This document shows positions 1 to 6,259 of a stretch of DNA of 10,954 nt, piece after piece; position 1 is the first letter of the stretch, and the number at the start of each line of letters is the position of its first letter. The stretch comes from Patescibacteria group bacterium (GTDB lineage Bacteria > Patescibacteriota > UBA1384 > XYA2-FULL-43-10 > 1-14-0-10-43-13). A program made the position numbers and the translations under genes. The stretch is from positions 1 to 10,954 of the forward strand of contig JAKJEK010000018.1 in the NCBI GenBank assembly GCA_022705465.1. Direction: 5' to 3'. The notes under the pieces are model-generated. The model saw only the letters and a list, made by a program, of their open reading frames with translations. It ran no database searches and was not told the DNA's origin.

Positions 1-89
1 CGGAGGATGCCAGCTATATCGACCGGGCGGCGATGGCTTACCTCGCCGCCCTTCCCGAGGACATTCCGGTCATCCTCTTCTGGCACTAG
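1..89 (+). CDS. C-terminal end of an unknown protein (5' partial)
   Basis: An open frame enters from the left edge (first full codon at base 3) and ends at TAG 87-89, giving a 28-residue tail that finishes ...IPVILFWH. It is visibly GC-rich compared with the following genes, with mostly G or C in third positions, and a strong terminator follows 14 bases after the stop, which supports a real gene end. I do not recognise the family; too little is present. Its composition resembles the other small orphan genes at 4263-4703, 4890-5351 and 10051-10428. Confidence 0.55.
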   Translation, partial: EDASYIDRAAMAYLAALPEDIPVILFWH

Positions 90-103
90 CCAGAGAGCCC
101 CGC

Positions 104-134
104 AAAAGCCGGCACGAACGTGTCGGCTTTTTTT
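104..134 (+). terminator. Rho-independent terminator
   Basis: The stem AGCCGGCACG pairs with CGTGTCGGCT (one G-U pair, AA loop) and is flanked by AAAA on the left and a run of seven T on the right. It closes the gene that ends at base 89 and insulates the next promoter. Confidence 0.9.
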
Positions 135-137
135 GTA

Positions 138-166
138 TTGAACACAAACCGCTTCTGCGCTATATT
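138..166 (+). promoter_or_regulatory. Sigma70-type promoter of the broken methyltransferase gene
   Basis: TTGAAC (138-143) and TATATT (161-166) are separated by exactly 17 bases. Transcription would start near 173, about 20 bases before the ATG at 192, with a GAGGGT ribosome binding site between. The promoter therefore looks intact although the gene behind it is broken. Confidence 0.7.
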
Positions 167-191
167 TATCTAAGTTAATTGAGGGTATTTT

Positions 192-711
192 ATGCCTACT
201 ATTGTTAAAGATAGCAGCAAAACGAAGCTGCAACCTAATTATGATATCTTGCTTCGCGATCTTCAAGCCGACCTCGATTTGATCTCCTCACAATTTGAAA
301 TCGATTCGCTTCGAAATCAAGAGATGGACGCAAACAAGATTAAGCGTTACTACCTCCTCAATAAACTTGTTTACCTATATCACTACAATCGCGAGGGATT
401 TATTCATTTTGGCTACAGTGAAACAGATAAACTACTGCCCGGCGACCCAGCGAACATGACCAGTCTGGTTAAGCGCTATTTCACCAACAAGACTACAAAA
501 GTGCTGGAGCTTGCACTGGGACACGGCGCAAACAGCGGCAATCTAGCAAAGGAGTTTAAATATCAGCTTCACAGGGAAGTCGCCACGCACATTTATTAAA
601 CAAAGATTCTTTCCAAAAACAATCACCCTCAACAGTATCGCCGCCCTTTTAATCTATCCCCTTATTAAAAGCAAAGCTCTGAGCTACTACTATATCGTTC
701 TCAAGAAATAG
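192..711 (+). pseudogene. SAM-dependent methyltransferase remnant with internal deletion and frameshift
   Basis: The first frame (192-599) runs through about 120 plausible residues up to KVLELALGHGANSGNLAKEF, the glycine-rich SAM-binding motif I of class I methyltransferases, and then ends in unconvincing sequence (YQLHREVATHIY). In the +1 frame, a different coding stretch begins around 556-568 (FTGKSPRTFIKQ...) and runs to TAG 709-711, ending ...LSYYYIVLKK, which reads like the basic C-terminal tail of such an enzyme. The roughly 100 residues normally between motif I and the C-terminus (motifs II-IV, acceptor site) are missing. The simplest reading is an internal deletion with loss of frame at about 553-568. 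The product would lack much of the catalytic core. The start is ATG 192, with GAGGGT upstream. The acceptor substrate cannot be inferred. An assembly error is possible. Confidence 0.65.
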
Positions 712-774
712 CTACTGTCACCTATTGCGTGTCCGCGCAGGGATGTCTTTGCGTAACGAGATGCGGGGTTGGCA

Positions 775-795
775 GCTAGCTATAAAATAGCTAGC
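775..795. repeat. Perfect inverted repeat (9-bp arms, AAA loop)
   Basis: GCTAGCTAT (775-783) is followed by AAA and then its exact complement ATAGCTAGC (787-795). Outer bases GGG (around 766-770) and CCC (around 804-806) could extend the stem imperfectly. It lies in the 219-base gap between the methyltransferase remnant and msrB. No T-run follows directly, so it is not a classical terminator. It may be a regulator site or a structured RNA. Apart from this and the msrB promoter I see nothing in 712-930. Confidence 0.5.
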
Positions 796-915
796 CGTGT
801 TCGCCCAAAAAGCCTAGGCATAAAGGGTTATTTTTTGTTAATTCATCACGATTTCAGGATGGATAGCTTGAAACTCAGATGTTGCAGTGTTGCGGGCTGC
901 GATTTACCCCCGCTC

Positions 916-924
916 TGCTACAAT
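916..924 (+). promoter_or_regulatory. Extended -10 promoter of msrBA, probably giving a leaderless mRNA
   Basis: TGCTACAAT is an extended -10 (TGN plus TACAAT). No -35 is visible at the normal distance. The expected start site, 6-7 bases downstream of the hexamer, falls on or next to the ATG at 931, so the message would have essentially no 5' leader. This agrees with the absence of a Shine-Dalgarno sequence before that ATG. Confidence 0.55.
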
Positions 925-930
925 GAGAGC

Positions 931-1314
931 ATGAGAAACAATGATTTAACACCAGAGGAAAAGGAAGTGATTGAGAATAAGGGTACAGAGATGCCCTTTT
1001 CCGGCGAATACTATAATTTCTTTCGGGAAGGAACCTACACGTGCCGTCGCTGCAACGCTCCGTTATACGAATCGAGCGGCAAATTCCACTCCGGGTGCGG
1101 CTGGCCGAGTTTCGACGAGGAAATCCCAGGTGCAGTTAAACACGTTCCTGATCCCGATGGTTTGAGAACCGAGATAATTTGTGCGAACTGCGGGGCGCAC
1201 CTTGGGCACGTTTTCACCGGGGAGAAATTTACAGAAACAGATACACGTCACTGCGTAAACTCACTGTCTATACGTTTTATTCCGAAAGAGGAGCGCCATA
1301 ATGAAAGATCATGA
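931..1314 (+). CDS. msrB: Peptide-methionine (R)-S-oxide reductase MsrB
   Basis: This cytosolic enzyme reduces the R epimer of methionine sulfoxide in proteins, repairing oxidative damage. The 127-residue product is a complete single-domain MsrB. The zinc-binding pairs are C38-x-x-C41 and C84-x-x-C87 (CANCGAHLGHVF). The catalytic Cys is C108 in RHCVNSLSIRF, and C56 in SGCGWPSF sits where many MsrBs have the resolving Cys. I chose ATG 931 because homology begins directly after it (LTPEE...) and an extended -10 lies just upstream. Upstream in-frame sequence is longer but has no MsrB character. The 3' end overlaps msrA by 14 bases, so the two are co-transcribed and probably translationally coupled, covering both sulfoxide epimers. 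Confidence 0.96.
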   Translation: MRNNDLTPEEKEVIENKGTEMPFSGEYYNFFREGTYTCRRCNAPLYESSGKFHSGCGWPSFDEEIPGAVKHVPDPDGLRTEIICANCGAHLGHVFTGEKFTETDTRHCVNSLSIRFIPKEERHNERS

Positions 1315-1843
1315 AGTCGCAGTGTTTGGTGGAGGGTGCTTCTGGTGCGTCGAGGCAATTTTTCAAAATCTTCGCGGCGTGACCTCTGTAACACCAGGCT
1401 ATGCTGGAGGTTTTACTGAAAACCCAACTTACGCGCAAGTAAGCACTGGCGAGACCGGCCATGCAGAGGTAGCTAGAATAGAATTTGATCCCGGGGCGAT
1501 ATTCTACGAAGACCTACTAGAGGTGTTCTTCGAGCTCCACAATCCAACAACCAAAAATCGCCAGGGCGCTGATATCGGCTCGCAGTATCGTTCGATTGTT
1601 TTGTATACAAACGAAGACCAACGGGAAAAAGCAGAAAAATACATCCACAAATTAGAGCGAGATAAGATTTACGCAAGCCCGATTGTAACGGAAATAAAGA
1701 AGTTGGATAACTTTTATTCAGCTGAAAATTATCACCAGAACTATTACGAAGCGCACAAAGATGCGCCGTATTGCCAATTTATTATTTCGCCGAAGCTTAA
1801 AAAACTTAGGCAGAAGTTTGCTAAATTGGTTAAAGATCAGTAA
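1301..1843 (+). CDS. msrA: Peptide-methionine (S)-S-oxide reductase MsrA
   Basis: The enzyme reduces the S epimer of methionine sulfoxide, complementing MsrB. The 180-residue product begins with the family signature GGGCFWCVEAIF, with catalytic C13 and a second Cys at C16. It continues with GYAGG (33-37), TGHAEV, QGADIGSQYRSIV (about 87-99) and the C-terminal YHQNYYEAH segment, all typical of MsrA. A further Cys in DAPYCQF could take part in recycling. Length is normal for a stand-alone MsrA. The ATG lies inside the end of msrB, preceded by GAGGAG 8 bases upstream, so a ribosome finishing msrB can restart here. The gene ends 20 bases from a convergent gene, and I see no clear terminator between them. 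Confidence 0.97.
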   Translation: MKDHEVAVFGGGCFWCVEAIFQNLRGVTSVTPGYAGGFTENPTYAQVSTGETGHAEVARIEFDPGAIFYEDLLEVFFELHNPTTKNRQGADIGSQYRSIVLYTNEDQREKAEKYIHKLERDKIYASPIVTEIKKLDNFYSAENYHQNYYEAHKDAPYCQFIISPKLKKLRQKFAKLVKDQ

Positions 1844-1862
1844 TAGCCCGCCGGCATTGTTC

Positions 1863-2222
1863 TTACTGAACTAAGCGCTGACTTGCTGACTTTCCGGATT
1901 TGGCTCCCGCGAACCTGATTGCCGCATGTAAACAAAGATTATCTGGTCGTCTTTCGCCTCCTCGCCGGCGATCATTTTGCGCGAATACTCCATATTTTGC
2001 CAGGTATTCTTGCTCAATATCCTCATCACTTCTTTCGCGCTGCTTCTCGAACTTGGCTTCAGGTGTAAACTTTGTGATGCAGGGGTGCTCAACGCCAGCC
2101 AGCTGCCATCCCTCGGATTCAAGCCTTTCCTGCAGAATTTGGTCTGGGCTCTTGCGAGCAAGATATGGATTAAATGGTTCCTCGCCGCCTTCAGTGTCAG
2201 GACTAAAACGCTGCTCGTTCAT
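1863..2222 (-). CDS. Hypothetical small acidic protein, possibly frameshifted near its C-terminus
   Basis: I do not recognise the family. The 119-residue frame starts at ATG 2222 with GGAG six bases upstream (a TTG at 2234 is possible but would cover that site). It is hydrophilic and charged, with residues such as GWQLAGVEHPCITKF and DEDIEQEYLAKYGVF, and has no signal peptide or membrane segment. After AKYGVFAQ the sequence becomes Arg-rich and unnatural (NDRRRGGERRPDN). The adjacent frame at the same place reads GEEAKDDQIIFVYMRQSG and stops at 1871, which looks more protein-like. A one-base slip at the AAAA run near 1980-1983 would join the two good halves. The gene follows the DUF2207 gene by 54 bases on the same strand and is probably its operon partner. 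Confidence 0.55.
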   Translation of the reverse strand: MNEQRFSPDTEGGEEPFNPYLARKSPDQILQERLESEGWQLAGVEHPCITKFTPEAKFEKQRERSDEDIEQEYLAKYGVFAQNDRRRGGERRPDNLCLHAAIRFAGAKSGKSASQRLVQ

Positions 2223-2276
2223 TTGCTTCTCCAAAATAGCTAAAGATTGATGCTGCTATAAGCGTTTACCAAACCG

Positions 2277-4040
2277 CTACCAGCCACCACCGCCGCCGCC
2301 ACCGCCACCACCGGAGGAACCGCCGCCGCCAGAGCCAGACGATGAAGGCGAAGACGACATGGTTGATGACATGGTTGACGACAGATTATCCAGGGTATCA
2401 GTAAAAGATGAGGCATCAAAGTTTGCCAGTGAGCCCGCATACCATACTGGATGGTAATGATTGAAATATTCCTCGCCATAAATTTGCTTCATCTTCTCCA
2501 CCCACAATCCAACGATGCCAAACACCATAGCATATGGCAGGAACTTTTCAAAAATATTCTCTTTTTCGTTAAATTGTTCGCGGTACCTCTCGGCTGTCTC
2601 CATGTATAATCTAAAGCCCTTGATTTGCCATACGGTCTCTGCGCCCTTCTCAGTTTGTTGAATCATAATAGCAGCAAAAACAAAGACGATAGTTACCGCA
2701 ACAACGCTACTAACAATATAGTACGTAATGCTGTTCGGAATAACCGCCAAGGCAAAACCCGAGAGCATCGCCAAGACAACAGCAAAAACAAAACCGGCAA
2801 TCGCTAGCGTAACCTGTAGAGAAAAGCCTTTCTCGGCAAAGTAACTGTTTTTGACCAGGTGGCTCCGAACGGCTTTCTTGATGTCCGGCAATGATGTATA
2901 AAATTTATTTTTCAGCGATGAAATTTTTACCTCGGTGTTTGCACCAAAAAGAGCACTTAACAACTGGCGCTCCGATTTAGCAAGGTCTGTCCTTGATAAA
3001 TAATCGGGGACTAATAAACTTAGAGAGTGATCGGCTTTGCCGAATATGCCTTGTTTGGGTATCTCTTGAATATTAATTACCCCTCTCACTGCCAAACCAA
3101 TAATCCCAGCCGAGATAGCGCTGGTTTTTAGTGATCCGTTGCCAAGGAGCGCGCTCGTTTCCATAGGCGGTAGATTAGATGGGATATCATATTCGGGAAT
3201 AATGGTTCTGCCAGATTTCGGGTCGCGCCCGTGTTTAGACCAGAGACGAAAGCACAAGATAAAGGTGGCTAGCGGAAGCAGCAGCCAAAGATATTTACCG
3301 TTTTGCTCGAGCCAAGTCGGTTGATATGGTGTAATAATATTCTTTGGAAGAGTCAACGAAGCAGTCAGGCCATCACCGGAGCTTAGGGTTTTAGTTGAGT
3401 TGATTTGCAACGTGTTGTCATCCAGCCAAGAATAATCCGCATCATTATTTTTTTCACCAAATTGTCCGGTGTAGATATTGGGCTGCGAGTCTGATTGGGT
3501 AATCTCCTTGGGAAACCTTATTGTGATCCTGGCGTTATCAATCTCAATCTGCCAAAAGTTACCAACAAGATTCCAGTAAAATTCATCGAAGGCCGGATTG
3601 CCAAAACGAATGGTGTTTTGGACCTCGTACTTGATTTTGTAGCTATTGATGCCAGTAACAGTTATGTCTGGATCACCAATTTTCCATGTAACTGTATTAT
3701 TAAAGTAATTGTTGCTTGTTTTGTATTTAAGTGGATGATCGTTAAAATCGGTAATACTGATTAACTTAATCGGAGTGTGAACACGTTTGGTTGCCGTTTC
3801 CTGGTAAAATGTGGGCAGGATTCGATAGATACCGTGTTTTTCTGGCAAATTTCCGCAGTCCGCAACAATATTCTCCGTAATGGTGAGAGATGAGTCCTTG
3901 TTTACAATGATCTCTGAATCAAATTCTTTAATATACCAGTCGGTAATATCAGCAGTGTCGCGCGCATCAGCAAGCCCTGGCAACGCGGAAAACGACAATG
4001 CGCAAACCCCTAGCACCAAGGATGTAATCAGCTTGTTCAT
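2277..4040 (-). CDS. DUF2207 family membrane protein with Gly-rich C-terminal tail
   Basis: The 587-residue protein has a signal peptide (KLITSLVLGVCALSFSALPG, likely cut after ADA at about 26). An extracytoplasmic DUF2207 domain follows (about 30-235), with the hallmark opening WYIKEFDSEIIVNKDSSLTI and KHGIYRILP. A membrane helix lies at 250-267, then the usual GRDPKSG...IPEYDIPSNLPPME segment, a cytoplasmic stretch, two more helices (about 410-434 and 440-461) and a further hydrophobic segment near 502-513. The tail is Ser-rich, then Gly-rich, and ends in Trp. DUF2207 proteins are widespread in Gram-positive and CPR bacteria; their molecular role is unknown to me, though the fold suggests an envelope function. 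AGGAGGGAG precedes ATG 4040. No convincing promoter hexamers were found in 4041-4196. The small gene at 1863-2222 follows. Confidence 0.88.
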   Translation of the reverse strand: MNKLITSLVLGVCALSFSALPGLADARDTADITDWYIKEFDSEIIVNKDSSLTITENIVADCGNLPEKHGIYRILPTFYQETATKRVHTPIKLISITDFNDHPLKYKTSNNYFNNTVTWKIGDPDITVTGINSYKIKYEVQNTIRFGNPAFDEFYWNLVGNFWQIEIDNARITIRFPKEITQSDSQPNIYTGQFGEKNNDADYSWLDDNTLQINSTKTLSSGDGLTASLTLPKNIITPYQPTWLEQNGKYLWLLLPLATFILCFRLWSKHGRDPKSGRTIIPEYDIPSNLPPMETSALLGNGSLKTSAISAGIIGLAVRGVINIQEIPKQGIFGKADHSLSLLVPDYLSRTDLAKSERQLLSALFGANTEVKISSLKNKFYTSLPDIKKAVRSHLVKNSYFAEKGFSLQVTLAIAGFVFAVVLAMLSGFALAVIPNSITYYIVSSVVAVTIVFVFAAIMIQQTEKGAETVWQIKGFRLYMETAERYREQFNEKENIFEKFLPYAMVFGIVGLWVEKMKQIYGEEYFNHYHPVWYAGSLANFDASSFTDTLDNLSSTMSSTMSSSPSSSGSGGGGSSGGGGGGGGGGW

Positions 4041-4220
4041 CGCTCCCTCCTAGTAAATAGTCATGAAAGAAATATGAAATACAAGACTAGCACAGCGGTT
4101 AATTAAATAGCGCAATCATTTTGCTTAACAACTTGGTCAGCAGTTGTCGATAATATGATACTATATTAATTTAAAAAATTCTCACTTCTCAGGATTTTAC
4201 TGACTTATTGGTTCCTGTGT

Positions 4221-4248
4221 AAAAAGGCGGCTATCGTGTATAGCCGCC
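4221..4248 (-). terminator. Rho-independent terminator of the 4263-4703 gene
   Basis: A perfect 9-bp stem (GGCGGCTAT / ATAGCCGCC, loop 4235-4239) is followed, read on the - strand, by five T (the A run at 4221-4225). It lies 15 bases after the stop of the - strand gene. Confidence 0.85.
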
Positions 4249-4262
4249 ATGCATACCTCCTT

Positions 4263-4703
4263 TTATCGTTGCAGTCGCCGTCTTAGCAAAGACGGCGGAA
4301 AAATGCCCCATCGTGCCTTACGCTGACACACCGCGGGATTGGCTTGAACCGATCCAGCCAAGCGTTCCAGGGCACCAACGTCTTCAGTGTCGATTTCGTA
4401 CTCGACCGCGCCGGAGTTGATGCGCTCCTTCTTCTCCGACACCGCCAATCCACTCTCATCCACCAACTCTTTCAGCCACTTAATCGGGTCAACCGACGGA
4501 TTGCTAGCGATGTCTGATTCGAGAGCCTCGGCAATTTGTAACGCCTGTTCCTGAAAATGTTTAGGTATGGCGTCTTGCATGCTGAAGGTTGCTAGCAAGT
4601 AGCGCACATTTCTGCCCTCAACCTCAATCAGGAACTTCACAAGGCCACTCTTGTCGCTTGTGGCCTGATATCTGAAGAAGATCTTGAGACGACACATTGG
4701 CAT
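4263..4703 (-). CDS. Orphan GC-rich hypothetical protein, 146 residues
   Basis: I do not recognise this protein. It begins MPMCRLKIFFRYQATSDKSG, has an alternating N-terminal half that could form beta strands (GLVKFLIEVEGRNVRYLLATF), a helical middle (FQEQALQIAEALESDIASN, PIKWLKELVDESGL), and a basic C-terminus (PSLLRRRLQR). There is no signal peptide or membrane helix, so it is probably cytoplasmic. Composition is more GC-rich than the DUF2207 and kinase genes. The unit is self-contained: near-consensus promoter at 4740-4768, GAGAGAGGGG before ATG 4703, and its own terminator. A second in-frame ATG at 4697 is less well placed. The strong promoter suggests high constitutive expression, which is inference. 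Confidence 0.7.
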   Translation of the reverse strand: MPMCRLKIFFRYQATSDKSGLVKFLIEVEGRNVRYLLATFSMQDAIPKHFQEQALQIAEALESDIASNPSVDPIKWLKELVDESGLAVSEKKERINSGAVEYEIDTEDVGALERLAGSVQANPAVCQRKARWGIFPPSLLRRRLQR

Positions 4704-4739
4704 GTATACGGCCCCTCTCTCTTAGTGTCCCCACACCTG

Positions 4740-4768
4740 TATATAAGACCGATTGTACCATTTGTCAA
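4740..4768 (-). promoter_or_regulatory. Near-consensus sigma70-type promoter for the 4263-4703 gene
   Basis: On the - strand, TTGACA (4768-4763) and TATATA (4745-4740) are separated by exactly 17 bases. Transcription would start near 4733, about 30 bases before ATG 4703. It is the best-matching promoter in the window. Confidence 0.82.
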
Positions 4769-4836
4769 CTAACCCTTTGTTACACTTGTAGGTTCCTCAA
4801 CTTCTGCCGGTATCTGAGATCCGCCATTAGTGAACG

Positions 4837-4865
4837 AAAAAGCCGGACAGATAATTGTCCGGCTT
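4837..4865 (-). terminator. Rho-independent terminator of the 4890-5351 gene
   Basis: A perfect 10-bp stem (AAGCCGGACA / TGTCCGGCTT, loop 4850-4855) is followed on the - strand by further T from the A run at 4837-4841. It lies 25 bases after the stop of the - strand gene and just upstream of the next promoter, so the two orphan genes are insulated from each other. Confidence 0.88.
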
Positions 4866-4889
4866 GCGTTTGTTGGCCTCCGTGGCCTA

Positions 4890-5351
4890 TTATTCCTTTG
4901 TTTGTTCATCGGTTGCATTCTTCAGTGCGTGATACATGCCATCCAACCCCACTACGCATCCCACAACCTGGCCTGCACCCGCTAGGAGCAGTTTCTCCGT
5001 GGTTAACTCCGGTATTGGGTACATGCTAGCCACAACTACCGGAATTGGATCAAGATCGGCATCCTCCTCCATCAGCCTCAGGTACATCAAGGCACCGATC
5101 ACCGAGTCAACATCCCGAACCAGCCCAATAATGACGACACTACACCGCGTGTAGATTGCCGCCTCCATCGCCTTCCTCAATTCCGCCTTCTCCTGACGTA
5201 GGTGCCAACCAAGCACCTTCTCCACCACACTTTGAACTACCAGATTCATCAGGAAATCTGGCTCGTTCGAACAGAAGAGGACGGTTCCGCGTCTGGTCAG
5301 GACGCGCATTGGCTTTATAGGTTTTTCTGTTCCTATTGTGCCAATAGCCAT
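4890..5351 (-). CDS. Orphan hypothetical protein with a possible degenerate receiver-like fold
   Basis: The 153-residue product has no family I can name with confidence. Its layout recalls a CheY-like alpha/beta domain: strand GTVLFCSN (about 22-29) with EPDF following, a helix, then CSVVIIGLVRDVDSVIGAL where a receiver would carry its phospho-Asp strand, then PIPVVVASMYP, then LLLAGAGQVVGCV and a final helix. The aspartate pair after the first strand and the Asp at the end of the third strand are absent, so if it is a receiver it is not a conventional phospho-acceptor. There are no membrane segments. AAGGAGAG stands 4 bases before ATG 5351. It is GC-rich like the neighbour at 4263-4703 and is divergent from the response regulator gene. 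The fold assignment is a guess. Confidence 0.68.
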   Translation of the reverse strand: MAIGTIGTEKPIKPMRVLTRRGTVLFCSNEPDFLMNLVVQSVVEKVLGWHLRQEKAELRKAMEAAIYTRCSVVIIGLVRDVDSVIGALMYLRLMEEDADLDPIPVVVASMYPIPELTTEKLLLAGAGQVVGCVVGLDGMYHALKNATDEQTKE

Positions 5352-5471
5352 TGGAGCTCTCCTTCGGGCTTAGGCATACACCCGATCCTCGATTGATATT
5401 TTACACTATAAAGATTAAGAAAAGTTAAATTATTGCTGTGGATATTGTGTCTAGTTCTGCTATTTTTGCAT

Positions 5472-5503
5472 TTGACAGATATTGTTGCTACACTAATTAT
5501 AAT
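5472..5503 (+). promoter_or_regulatory. Probable promoter of the response regulator gene
   Basis: A consensus TTGACA (5472-5477) precedes a consensus TATAAT (5498-5503), but the spacing is 20 bases, longer than ideal. TAATTA at 5494-5499 gives 16-base spacing instead. A start near 5510 leaves a short leader holding the GAGGTGAG ribosome binding site before ATG 5531. The long spacing would fit a promoter that needs an activator. A pair of TTAA blocks sits upstream (5415-5428). Confidence 0.55.
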
Positions 5504-5530
5504 TTACATATCAACAATGAGGTGAGCCCT

Positions 5531-6199
5531 ATGAGACTACTAATCGTTGATGACGATAAGGCAATCAGTAATTTTTTAAGAAAGGCTCTAAAAGCAGAGT
5601 ACTATCAGGTCGACGTGGCCTCAGATGGGGAGCATGGCGCTTTTCTGGCTTGTACCAATGACTACGATTTAATTATCCTTGACAACCATATGCCTAAAAA
5701 AGATGGTAAAACCGTTTGCACTGAAATCAGGGCGGAGGGGAGAACAGCGCCAATCTTGATGTTATCAATCGATGCAACAACCAACACTAAGGCAGATTTA
5801 TTAGATTTAGGGGCTGACGACTACCTCGCCAAACCATTTTCCCTGACAGAGTTGTTAGCCAGAGTGCGCGCTCTGCTGAGAAGACCAAAACAAATACAAG
5901 ACGATATTCTTACTGTCAACGGCTTGGTTCTTGACTCTCGAAGAAAGCTGGTTACGTGTGGTGGAGAGGCTGTTTACTTAACAGTAAAAGAGTTTGCTCT
6001 ATTAGACTACCTAATAAGAAACAGGGGTACGGTATTGTCCAGAAGCATGATTTTAGAACACGTTTGGGACATGAATGCCGATGCATTTTCCAATACAATC
6101 GAGGCCCACATATCCAATCTACGTAAAAAAATTGAGCGGCCAGGCAAACCCAAAATAATTAAAACCGTACCAGGCAGAGGCTATAAGATCGAGTCATAA
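5531..6199 (+). CDS. OmpR/PhoB-family response regulator
   Basis: This 222-residue cytoplasmic transcription factor has a receiver domain (about 1-115) and a winged-helix DNA-binding domain (about 125-222). The receiver shows the acidic pair in IVDDD (D7, D8), phospho-acceptor D51 in LIILDNHMPKKDG, a Ser in place of the usual Thr (LMLSIDA, S79), and the conserved Lys K101 in YLAKPF. The output domain has the typical LTVKEFALLDYLI, RSMILEHVWD, NTIEAHISNLRKKIE and KTVPGRGYKIES. ATG 5531 is chosen because the receiver starts immediately (MRLLIVDDD) and GAGGTGAG precedes it; an upstream GTG at 5438 would place the promoter inside the gene. The partner is almost certainly the kinase at 6521-7930. 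A likely target is the repeat region at 6260-6300. Bacillus ComA, the functional counterpart I propose, is instead a NarL-type regulator. Confidence 0.93.
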   Translation: MRLLIVDDDKAISNFLRKALKAEYYQVDVASDGEHGAFLACTNDYDLIILDNHMPKKDGKTVCTEIRAEGRTAPILMLSIDATTNTKADLLDLGADDYLAKPFSLTELLARVRALLRRPKQIQDDILTVNGLVLDSRRKLVTCGGEAVYLTVKEFALLDYLIRNRGTVLSRSMILEHVWDMNADAFSNTIEAHISNLRKKIERPGKPKIIKTVPGRGYKIES

Positions 6200-6259
6200 T
6201 ATTTATTATAGCGTCTGCTGGATTTATCATTCAGATTTGCTACTTCAGTTTTAACTCTA

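Noticed and set aside
721..830. tRNA or other known RNA gene in the gap before msrB
   Set aside because: A GTTCGCCC run recalls a T-loop, but no cloverleaf with acceptor and anticodon stems can be drawn.
769..930. N-terminal extension of msrB by 54 codons
   Set aside because: The frame stays open but the residues do not resemble MsrB, the start would be non-ATG inside the inverted repeat, and the extended -10 would then lie inside the gene. ATG 931 is better.
4041..4196. Promoter for the DUF2207 gene
   Set aside because: Several AT-rich hexamers exist on the - strand but none pairs with a good -35 at 16-18 bases, so no site is called.
5438..5530. Upstream GTG start for the response regulator
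   Set aside because: It would put the TTGACA/TATAAT elements and the ribosome binding site inside the coding region and add residues not found before the receiver fold.
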